The translations under genes and the position numbers were made by a program. From the NCBI GenBank assembly GCA_022457065.1, contig JAJGBQ010000003.1, positions 3,162,001-3,226,000 on the forward strand: a stretch of 64,000 nucleotides of DNA. The letters run 5' to 3'. Position 1 is the first letter of the stretch, and every line of letters starts with the position of its first letter. The notes beneath the pieces are model-generated. The model was not told the origin of the DNA, made no database searches, and worked only from the letters and a program-made list of their open reading frames with translations. Positions 34,320-43,938 of the stretch are shown piece after piece. Source of the stretch: Curvularia sp. ZM96. Taxonomy: Eukaryota; Ascomycota; Dothideomycetes; Pleosporales; Pleosporaceae.

Positions 34320-35005
34320 CTACTGTAGGTAGATTTTGATAGATAGTATACTTGGAAGACGGATGGGGTCAGTAGTTAGGGCGTAGACTAGATACCAAGG
34401 ACTAAATGCACAAAGACTCCACGTAAAATCAGCTAGTTGGAAGGTTGGTTAGGGTGTTCGACAAAAGGTTCGTGCATTGGGTCTTATATCTAGACGTGTG
34501 CGCTAAATCGAAAATGAGAGGGTAAAAATTTTGCCATAACGTTCACTATCCGCTGTCACCAAGAAGTTTGCTGTTAATCCTATTTCACTAAAAGTCCTAC
34601 TAAAAGTTTTACGCTCAACTACTTCTACAAGAAGTGCGAAGGAAACGCCCTTCTACGTAGGGCGAGTTAGCTACTCGCTCAAGCACGGCTATGTCCCCTT
34701 GTGATGTAAAATAACCGTAAATTATGATACTATCTTGGCTTTAAAACGGAGTGTCATGTCTATTCACGCTACTGCGAAAAAGACAAGTCCTCTAAAACGG
34801 GCTTTGTTCGCAATCTCACTTCTGGAAATATTCCGTCTCTCATCAGTCTTGAACGTGCGAGCAAAAAAAAAATTGCTTAACGAATCTATACATGTCTAGT
34901 GCGAGGATGGATCAACCCGAGATGCCGGATGGTCCTGAATTGAAGTAGAAAAAACATAGAAACTCCATGATTCGCACACCCATATAGCAGTTCACGCTAT
35001 TACCA
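34320..35005. other. AT-rich intergenic stretch with two overlapping hairpins
   Basis: Non-coding and AT-rich. At 34646-34678 two overlapping inverted repeats occur: CGCCCT/AGGGCG (34646-34664) and GCGAGT/ACTCGC (34662-34678). This may be an end of a small degenerate element. It is bounded downstream by the 3' end of the beta-lactamase-like gene. Confidence 0.45.
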
Positions 35006-36340
35006 TTACTCCTTCAAACCCTCATAAACCAAGCCTTCCACTCCCGCTACAAACTCTACCCACGCCGCTTCATTCCATGGGTAGTAGCTCCCCCAGACCG
35101 TCACCACAACTCCCTTCTCTCCATCGATCCACATATCGCAGTTAGGCGCACCGTACCAATACGCCGTTCCCTTGCTCCTTCCCCTCCTTCCATCCTTCAG
35201 CACTCTCTGCGAGCCCTGCACACCGCAGCCAAGACCATAACTGCCGTCTGGATCCAGATGCGCAGCCGATAAGTCAACTGTACACAGAATGGGCGTGGCG
35301 TCTGAAACAGGGAGACTGCGGGAGTCGTTTCGGATGGGCTCTGGAAGCTGGGGCTTTGTGATTTCCTCGACTGAGGACGCGGAAAGGAGGCGGTGTCCGG
35401 TTACTGGGTCCACGCCTTTGTTTTGGGGTAGGAGTGCGGTGACGAGATGAGCATAGTCTCTAGCACTAGCTACGAGTCCTGTGCCTAGACAACCAACGTG
35501 GTGCTGACCCTCAGGGTACGCATCAGCTCTCTTGACGACTTCGGGCTGCTCGGGATCCAGCGTGATGAAGCCTTCTTCGGTCCTCATCTTCCGAGGCCAG
35601 AACTTGCCCGCGTTCTCAGGTAGGGATGTCGCAGTGCCTCCAAATGCTGGTTCGAAACCGATTTCCTTTAGTCCCAGGGGATCGAAAATGTTCTCTTGGA
35701 AGTAAGTGTTTAGGGATTTCTTGGTGATGCGTTCGATAAGCACGGCAATCCAGTCTAGGCCCTGCCCGTAGTTTGTGTGCGTTCCTGGGTGCCAGAGTAG
35801 AGGGCTGGCGAGGAGTATGCCGTAGGGGTCGCTGGCTTCGTTGGCCTTCTCCCATGTTCCCTCGCCGAGGTCGCGGACATAGTCTAAGAGTAGTTGGTTG
35901 AAGTAGGTGTGGCCGCCGCCATAGCTATAGTTTAGCAGCATTCGGGCTGTAATATCACCTTTTCTATCTTCAAGCGTCCACTGCTTCTTTCCAGTCTGGG
36001 AGTCAACAGTGTAACCGGTTAGGATTTTCTTCGCTGCGAGTTCGGGTAGGAATGTGGTGATTGTGGCGGGGTCGTCGAGGGTAGCTAGACCTTGCTCGAC
36101 GAGCTGCATGTAGGCCACTGCACCAAGGATCTTGGTGAGGGATTGAATGATAGCCATTGATTTCGATGTGGGAGGATTAGAGGGACTGGAGCCATGGGAG
36201 AAGAGAACATTGTTTTTTAAATCGACCACATGGACTAGAGCAGCTGGTAATACGGTAGTGCTTGTTGTTGGCTCTGTGCTCTTGTCAATGTACTGTGTCA
36301 AGGCCTTGGCCGTCTCTGGTGTGAAAGTTGTGAGTCCCAT
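35006..36340 (-). CDS. Beta-lactamase-like serine hydrolase
   Basis: Single-exon gene of 444 residues in the class C beta-lactamase/penicillin-binding-like family (esterase, transesterase or amidase types in fungi). The SxxK motif is SLTK at residues 67-70 (IIQSLTKILG), and the downstream Tyr motif is in HTNYGQGLDW (Y191). A third-motif region near GTAYWYGAPNCDMWID holds the usual active-site wall near the C-terminus. No signal peptide is seen, so it is probably cytosolic. The substrate is unknown. It is isolated at the edge of a gene-poor region and next to a relic gene, with no biosynthetic neighbours to suggest a pathway. Confidence 0.85.
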   Translation of the reverse strand: MGLTTFTPETAKALTQYIDKSTEPTTSTTVLPAALVHVVDLKNNVLFSHGSSPSNPPTSKSMAIIQSLTKILGAVAYMQLVEQGLATLDDPATITTFLPELAAKKILTGYTVDSQTGKKQWTLEDRKGDITARMLLNYSYGGGHTYFNQLLLDYVRDLGEGTWEKANEASDPYGILLASPLLWHPGTHTNYGQGLDWIAVLIERITKKSLNTYFQENIFDPLGLKEIGFEPAFGGTATSLPENAGKFWPRKMRTEEGFITLDPEQPEVVKRADAYPEGQHHVGCLGTGLVASARDYAHLVTALLPQNKGVDPVTGHRLLSASSVEEITKPQLPEPIRNDSRSLPVSDATPILCTVDLSAAHLDPDGSYGLGCGVQGSQRVLKDGRRGRSKGTAYWYGAPNCDMWIDGEKGVVVTVWGSYYPWNEAAWVEFVAGVEGLVYEGLKE

Positions 36341-36939
36341 CTTTGGTGGTCAATATGTGAATCGAATACCAAAAAAGTAGAACAAAGTACTTCTATACGT
36401 GCTTCTTTATAGGTATAGTCCACACATATGGGAAATCGTGAGTCGACTATGGCCGACGTTAAGCGCTCGCTGAATAAAGTAATTTACCTCAAAGAGTCTG
36501 CCTAACGAATTGGAGATACGATCAACTCGAGTCAATTGTTTTACAGAGTCGCGAGTGGGGCGTCGTCGCTTACTTCAGCAGATGCTTGCTGCAATCCTAG
36601 ACGAATAGGGAAAGTCAACTGAGTAGCGTTGAGCGTTCTGAATCAGCGCATAGGCAGTCAGCAATTAGAGAACACGTATTCGGTTACGAGAAAACTACAA
36701 GGTGCTAACAAAACCATGTGTTATCATGCATCCTTGACGAGCTTGTGTGAAGCATGCCGTTCTCGGAGGTATAGCGGCGGTGTTTAATCTATTCTGCGCT
36801 AGTTGGTGATCCAAAGCATAGGTAGACATCGAACATGAAAAAGTACGACGTGACAATGGGTGAACCCCACATGCACAACGTACCATAGACCACCACGGTA
36901 AATTCTAAATTGCCTTTGCCATCATGAACGTCATCACCA
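36341..36939. other. Intergenic region
   Basis: Contains the promoter of the beta-lactamase-like gene and the 3' region of the GT34 gene. No gene or repeat was recognised. Confidence 0.55.
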
Positions 36940-37874
36940 TCAATAAAAGTCCTCCCATTTCCCCCATATGACGTCATGCTTGTACTTGTTCATAAGCTGA
37001 CCGGTCGGGTCCTCGCCCTTCACGTGCGCCCATGCGCCAGCAAAATGCAGGATAAATTTGCCAGGTTCCCATTGGCCATTGGCGTCTTGGTAGCATTTGA
37101 TCTCTTCTGGAAATGCATTCAGTTTCGACTGAGGCGCATCGATGAATCTCCCCGAGTATGGTTCCTCCTTCATGACACGAACCAAGGCGTCCTGCTCGCT
37201 GTAGTCATGGCCCTCGTCTGTTTTGCGGAGATCAAGTGCGCGGCGGAGGAACTCGAGAGATCGTTCGTGTGCGCGGACCGCAAAAGAGCCCAGGTTCAGG
37301 CCATTGCAATCATTTGTGAAGATGTAGTCGATTTGATCGGCATGCTCGGCATTCTCCAACTCCTCGTGTATTATGTCGTGGACGCGGATATCGGTATTGG
37401 TGATGAGTGTGTCAAAGTCGAGCCACCAAATCCAGTCGTACTTGTTGGATTTGATCAACCTCTCAATCATGTTGAACTTCCAGAAGACGGGATTGCCTGT
37501 TTCGCTGTGTTGTTCGTAGTCGGTAACGAAGTCATAGCCGTGGCGGCGGGAGTAGTCTGAGCACGCTGCATGTCAGCCGGTCCTTATTAGGCGGCGGCTT
37601 GCCCCAACTCACGATCCTTGTTCTTCAGTGAGAGATGAAGGTATGATCTCTGCTCGGTAACAAACGTTATAAGGGCCAATCGTGGCGCCTTCTGCTCCTC
37701 TGCGTGCGGCTTTTGCTCAGGCTCGACAGGGGCGGGATCGGGAGGCGGAGGAGACGGCGGCGGTGAAAGGTGTTCATGGCGAGTTCCGTGATTGAGTTCC
37801 CAGCCCAGGAAGGCTAGGAAAGCGAGGAGGAATATGAGCGACGGCGGTAGTCTTCGTGCCGACCGTACCAACAT
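36940..37874 (-). CDS. GT34 family glycosyltransferase (MNN10/GMA12 type)
   Basis: Golgi type II glycosyltransferase of family GT34, which adds mannose or galactose in yeast glycan synthesis. Exons on the minus strand are 37874-37613 and 37556-36940 (292 residues). A basic start followed by LIFLLAFLAFLGWEL is a signal anchor, then a Pro-rich stem (PPPSPPPPDP). The catalytic domain starts RLALITFVT. The join KNKD-HYSRRHGYDF is the family's acceptor-site string, and the DxD metal motif is in WWLDFDTLI. Later conserved strings are DCNGLNLGSFAVR, EQDALV and ILHFAGAW. The protein is on the short side for the family. An in-frame upstream ATG exists, but the anchor favours 37874. Confidence 0.88.
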
Positions 37875-38354
37875 GTTTAGAACCGAGCACCGAGTAGAAA
37901 GACGCGCTTCGTCGACACAGAGGAACAGTTTGCTCACTTTGGCATGGAGAGCAGCAGAGATGACACGGTTATGACAACTGATAGCACGTAGAACGAACGC
38001 CACACATGGGGACGGAGGATTGGGCGCGGGAAAGGAGACATGGATGGAAGTCCGCCAGGGACTCAGCCGTGCAGACACCGCCGTGCAACCTTGTACAGAA
38101 CTCCCCGGAGCAGACAAAGGGCAAGAACTCTGGCCGGAGCAACAAGAGCGACAGTGGACAAAGAAGTCACCGAACGAGCATTTGTCGATATACGCAAATA
38201 GAAAGCCCCAGGGAAAGAATACGAGGTGTTCCGTATAGAGCAGGTGGGCCCCGTCCTGGGCAAGGCAAGACCCGTGCTCGGGCGCTACGGTAGCTTGCAT
38301 CCGCGCCTGTCACCTGTCCTATCGACATCATTGCGACTCTTGCACGACACCGTC
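37875..38354. promoter_or_regulatory. Shared GT34 / GRF-finger promoter
   Basis: A 480-bp divergent region between the two start codons. Open frames on both strands lack motifs; no clear TATA box. Confidence 0.5.
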
Positions 38355-39381
38355 ATGTCTGGTTCTCGGGGCACCGCCAAAGGCTTGTTCATTCAAGGCG
38401 TCTGGAATTGTACTGTGGCTAGTAATCAAGCCAGTCCGGACTGCCTGCTCACGTGCGATAGGTGACTGCACTCCGCGACTGCCCGCAGTCCACTTGCGAA
38501 CCTCTAAGCCGGGTCCGAACCATGGAAGATGGTGTACGCTATGCTCTGCCTGTGTTTCTTGCGCATCATCTTGTTAATTCATGCTAGTCCGCACTTGTAA
38601 TAAGCCCCCAGGAAAGCAATGCAAGTTCTTCTTGTGGGACGACGATGCTCCTGCAAGAGAGAACAGCGCTGTCGCTAACATGGCGAACCATCCTACACCG
38701 AGCCGCAAGCGAACACGCTCTATCAGTAGCAGCTTAGGCGAGTACCATTCCGTGAAAGTCAAAGAAGAGTACGACCCGGATGAAGTCTTCACCCAGACAG
38801 AGATGTCAAGTAAAGCTGCCAAGATAGCCAACTTCAGCACTCCCGTCACAAATAGAAATCGGCTCTGGGAAGCGGAACAGAGCAGCAGTGCGCCCGTTCA
38901 TGCATTTCACACGCCCCGCACAGAACCAAGGGCTCAAGGAGACTTTATCCACTCAAGAGTCCCCATGAATGGAAGCAGCCCTTATCCCTCTGCAGCCAGT
39001 CAAGATAATCCCCACCACGTTGGGATGCCTTACTCAACGCCTCGGACTCCTGTCCACAGAACGCTAAATCCAAGCCAAAATGAAGGCACAGAAGAGCAAG
39101 ACCTCGTCAAAGACACATTCGATCTGTTGCAAAAATCCAGTATCCGTTTGCCTAATCATACCCAGGAGGAGCTCAAAGCCTTGCTCTCAAAACACGCGAA
39201 GCGTATTGAGGGATATAGAAGAGGACAAGATGTAGCCCGTCTTACCGTCAAGGCCAGAGATGCGAAAATAACCGAGCTCACGTACCGAGTCAGCACCCTT
39301 GAAGCTGAACTGGAGGCGGAGAAAGCCATGGTCAAGCATCTACAATGGGAGGCTCGCAACCAGATTTCAGACTATGACTAG
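38355..39381 (+). CDS. GRF zinc-finger protein with C-terminal coiled coil
   Basis: Exons are 38355-38409, 38462-38533 and 38588-39381 (306 residues). Splicing assembles a complete GRF-type zinc finger at the N-terminus: GLFIQGVWN-CDCTPRLPAVHL, then PGPNHGRW-FRTCNKPPGKQC and KFFLWDDDAP. The GRF-like GRWF, the cysteines and the FFxWDD end are all present. GRF fingers bind single-stranded nucleic acid in APE2, TOP3 and NEIL3-type proteins. The middle of the protein is Ser/Pro-rich and disordered. The last ~60 residues form a predicted coiled coil (ITELTYRVSTLEAELEAEKA). The product is probably nuclear, but no catalytic domain accompanies the finger. An uninterrupted frame starting at 38581 gives only a truncated finger, so a single-exon gene call would miss half the domain. 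Confidence 0.85.
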
Positions 39382-40521
39382 CTTGCTCCAGTACATCATT
39401 CAGGAACAAACCAGCAAGGGCAACGCAGCGTCCCGCCATCCCCAGCGCTGGGTACGTAGCGCTCAAGCTATTTCTGTCGACCTGACACAAAGCCTGTCTA
39501 TCAAGGGCGCAAGTCGCGAATCAACATGCGTCTTGCAGAGGCGAGATACCTCCACATGCTCCACCATCTTCCCGAACCCGATACCAGTATGCTGGAGACG
39601 CTCCCGAGCCACCTCTTATGCACGTTCAAGCAGTTTGTACCACTGTAGTGCGCTCCCTGTGGACATAACGGCCGAAGCGTCATCATACAGTCCGCTACCT
39701 TTTCTATGAAAAGAGAGACATGCCTGGTCTGACGTATGCAGCCACCGGCACAGGATGCCGGCAAATCAGCTGCCTTCACATGTACTGGGCACGCAATGGA
39801 ATTTTCTCCTCGCCAGGATGAAGTTTGATTGAGACCGGTTTTCTCATGGCAGACCAAAGGGTCCAGTGAAAGACCAGGGTTATAACAATGGTGGCGGAGG
39901 TTAGCTGTGCCCAGCGTTGGCATTCCGGAAGACGGCAAGAGAGTCTACCATGATTTGCCGGAAATATCTCAACCACTCTCTCTGACGTACGCCGGGACCA
40001 TAGCCGACAAGCGGTGATCCACTTTTCCCAGCGGAAGCTTGGCGCCCACCGGTGGCCTCCGCGAAGCTGTCACAGAAAGGTATTCTGACCACAAGCAATG
40101 GCGTGATGGGCGTCGTCAGATGGGTCATTCCTGCAAGAAGAGCTTGTTTTCGTGATGAATATCGTCGGCGGTCCCGTGGCCCATGCCCCTATCGTACAAT
40201 GAGCCACTCACCGGTTCAAAACTACCTCTAGGATGCTTGGCACTCACACACCATCAGCACCAACTGAACTGAATGATCAACTAGGTGTGGGTATGAACCG
40301 CTTTGCTACATCTTCTTGGCAGTCCTAGTGTGCTTCATACCCTGCGCAAGGTACAAAAGTAACCTACTCCTCCACAGTAAGCGTCTGGGTTTTTATATCC
40401 ATTTTGAGTTTTCGAAGAGCAAAGACAGCAAAACTGGGACAATCGAATTTTGGTGGTTCAGCACTTTTCTGAGGGTCAACCTCTTCCTATTCCTTGTCAC
40501 TGTCTGGCAAAGCCCTCCGCA
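39382..40521. other. 1.1-kb intergenic region
   Basis: Only motif-free open frames are seen on either strand. It includes the 3' region of the GRF-finger gene and the promoter of the NSS transporter. Confidence 0.5.
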
Positions 40522-42763
40522 ATGGCTATGCGAACCCTGCGAAAGCTTGGCGACTACATCGCACCTCCTGCAGCAAAAAGTGAAGATGGCCGTGACCAAT
40601 GGCCCTCTCGAGCAGCCTTTCTGCTCGCTGCTATGGGCGGTTGCGCCGGGCAAGGAAACTTGCTTAGGTATCCAAGCGTTCTCTACAACAACTACGGGCT
40701 CCAATGGTTTGTTCCATATCTATTAGCCGTATTTCTCATCGCCATTCCCGCGTTGATTCTGGAGGTTGCGATTGGGCAAGCATATCGAGGCGGAACAGTC
40801 ATTGCTTGTAAGACTACCTCCGTCAGAGAGTTGCACAGAATGTAGACTAATACACTTGCCAACCACAGTCAACAATGTACATCGCCGGTTGAAAGGCGTC
40901 GGCATGGGCCCTGTCATTGTCAGCTTTCTCGTCGTGCAGTACTTCACTGTCAATCTGGCATGGATCATGCAGTATTTCCGGTACAGCTTCACCAGCCCCT
41001 TGCCGTGGGAAAATCGAATCGAAGAATTCTACTATCAAGACGTGCTTCAGCGTGGAGAGATCAATGAAGGGAGCCTCAGCGCGGATGGCAACTCAGTGGC
41101 TCAGTTCACGGGTTATCCCAATGGAACACTTCTCGGCGAAACTGTTGGATGGAGTATCTTTGTTTGGTTCCTGATCTGGATCTCTATCTTCCGTGGTGTC
41201 GGTATGACAGGACGAGTCGTATATTTCACCATGGGATTACCAATCGTTACAACCATCATTTTCGTTGGCAGAGCGTTGTCGCTCGAAAATGCAAGACAAG
41301 GAGTCGATCTTGTGTGGAGAACATGGAGAAGTGACCAGCTTGCTTCGGGTACAGTCTGGCAGACAGCCGTTGGCCAAGTCTTTTTTTCGACTGGTATTGG
41401 CTTTGGATACTTCACCTCGTACGCCAGCTATAACACCAAGTATTCCAACGCTGTCATGGACGCGTGTCTCATTTGCGGTAGCAATGTTCTTTTTGAGAAT
41501 TTCGCCGCATTTGCTGTCTTTGGTGTTGTTGGCTTCCTGGGCAGATTCCCTCAAGACGGAGAGCGTCTTGGTGCCTTCGTGGTTGGATTCTTGACATTAC
41601 CGGAAGCTGTGCTGCAGATGCCGGGTGCCAACTTCTGGGCTGTACTGCTATTCTTCACACTGGTTGTTCTTGGATTCAGTTCGGCCTTTGTCATGCTTGA
41701 CGTTGTGGTTACACTGATTTGCGACTCCGGTATGGTCAAAGCGTCACGGCCTGTTGTCGTTACCGCACTTACCGTTATCTGTTTTCTCATGTGAGTGTGG
41801 AAGCATCTTCTCCGTCAGAAAGAAGGCTTGAAGTCTTCCAACTTTCACTTCTTTCGAGCACTTGCTGACCTTGTCTCTCAACTTCTAGGTGCTTGCCATA
41901 CTGCACAGAGTTTGGCTACTATCTGCTCGACGGCATTGACCGATGGGTCAACAACGTGGCCCTTATTTTTGTTGTATGGAGCGAAGTTTCCAGCGCTACT
42001 ACTGTTTACCGCTGGAAAGACATCGTCGACCAGACTGGACTTCCCGCTTTTGTGATCTACAATGTAGGTTTCTTTGGTGCACAGGTGCTAGGTATCAGCC
42101 TTGCGCATGGAATCAGCAACCCAGGAGCAGGTGCGGGCGCTGGGATCGGCTTCTACTTTCTCATGGCTCTGGTGGCTGTGACAATAGCGCGAAATCCCGA
42201 CGTGCATGCACCGTCATTTTGGAATCGCACTGCTTTCTTCAGAAAGTTCTGGTTCCTCGCATTTTATTCAGTCAGTATTGTTCACACCTTCAATTCCCCT
42301 TCGGAAAATCTAACTTGTACGTTAGGGTAACCAACTACGCCGTGATCTGAATGTCATTGTTGGCCAGGGCAAGAATTGGAAAATTCCTGCCTTCATGCCT
42401 TTCCTGCTGCGTTACCTGAGCGGTCCCGTCCTCGCTATCATCCTATCTTTCGCCTTTCCAGAGTTTCACCGATTGCGCTACGATCCCATGATGATTTCTG
42501 GGTTTATCTTATCCATCCTGACCATCATCGTCATCCTGCTTGGTTTGGTAATGCCTCGATATTATGATGCATTTGTTCCCGTACATCGACGATCCGAAGG
42601 TACAGAACCAACAGTACCAATGCAAATCAAGGGCGAGCTGGCCGGCAAACCAATCGCAGAGACTGTGGCCGCTGAGCATGGCGACTCCAGCGTCATGAGA
42701 GACTCATCTTCAGGACAAGAGCCGGGAAGTGAGAAGCACGTCAAGACAACAAGCGTGAAATGA
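40522..42763 (+). CDS. Sodium:neurotransmitter symporter (NSS/SNF) family transporter
   Basis: Multi-pass plasma-membrane transporter of the neurotransmitter:sodium symporter family (LeuT fold), probably for amino acids or related compounds. Exons are 40522-40807, 40869-41790, 41889-42270 and 42326-42763 (675 residues). The TM1 region AAMGGCAGQGNLLRYPSVLYNN is the family's unwound TM1 signature (GxGNxxRFP-like). About twelve hydrophobic helices are visible. The TM6 region is GQVFFSTGIGFGYFTSYASYN. An extracellular loop with PNGTLL lies after TM3, and the C-terminal tail is polar. The family is common in filamentous fungi but has few characterised members; the substrate is unknown. Confidence 0.9.
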
Positions 42764-43938
42764 AGCACTCTGGAAACATGAGCTCGGAATCTTATTTGTC
42801 TTACCATATAGGCTGTTTCAAAGTCATGGCTCATAGGATGGGTCAATTTCTGGCATTAGACTTCTCTGTAACCCGTTCTGATACGGCTTTACACTATTAT
42901 TGAGACCAGTTTCTTTCAAGGACCGGCCGGGGCCCAGAGTGAAGTTCACACGAGGCCAACCTCAATCTAGCTGTCTGGATGTAAGATGCCATATGGGACT
43001 TTGTTACCTTTGGCATTTTTACTGCCCAAACTCAAATTCGTAGGGCAGGCCCAGTTTAAGGCTATTTTGTTCCATAAACAGTCGTAGTACGCTTCAGTTA
43101 TCTCGGATGATAGCTGAATGTTCGTACTCCTGACCAACTTGAACAGGGGCTGAGATTGTATAGCCTTGTGACTTGTGTATATACAGTAAAGATAGAAGAT
43201 CCCGTCGGCATGGACTCCCCGGCTTACTACTATACGGAGACTTCCCGTACGACGGGCCGCTTAGGAATACCGTTATTTCCAGATTGCCATTGATATATAT
43301 AGATGAAGCGGCAGACCACGTGTGTACCATACCTGAATTGGGCAAATCCGGGGCAAACCTGAATATTCTGGTTATAGGCATCACTCGGCACCGTTAGGGG
43401 ACCCGCTTTGCAAACATCTTGGGAAATATCTGGCTCGTCACCTCACCTCTGCACTTGGGTTTGATCGTATGCGCAACCATAGGCTGCATCTCTTTTTGAG
43501 GCTCTTGCGATAAGTGGAGCGCGCATTTTGTGCTGAAATTCACTAAGCCTGGTTTGGCACTAGCGTGACTGCGCGACTTGTGCGGACGCCACTGTATTGC
43601 CCTTTGTAGACGTAATGCGAAAAATGGTAGGTATGGATGACATATTCGCAGAATCCACGCGAAATTCGATCAAGTCTATATGAACAGGGCTCAAGTGTCT
43701 GCAGGATTTCTTTTTAGGCATTCCTTCCATTACCTTTACCTTGTCGTGTATTTAATTGCTTAGATTGCAAAACAACAGCCGTTGGCTACTACCCGAGACC
43801 AAGTTTCCACTACTTGCATTCATCACACACGCACAAGCTCATCACCTAAGCAAGCAATCAATCGGTCAGGCATCCAAGGAATAGCGGACCTGACAATAAC
43901 GCACAACCGACGTGTCTCCGTCACTTGGCTCAATCACC
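42764..43938. other. 1.2-kb intergenic region upstream of the copper ATPase
   Basis: No gene is supported. It carries the 3' region of the NSS transporter and the promoter/leader of the ATPase. Small open frames have no motif. Confidence 0.5.

Noticed and set aside
39501..40128. Minus-strand open frames downstream of the GRF-finger gene
   Set aside because: One short segment looked protein-like (REWLRYFRQIMVDSL), but no start, splice structure or domain could be built around it.
35006..42763. Biosynthetic gene cluster (beta-lactamase-like hydrolase, glycosyltransferase, transporter near each other)
   Set aside because: No core synthase (PKS, NRPS, terpene) is present, the genes are separated by housekeeping-type genes, and each belongs to families with unrelated roles.
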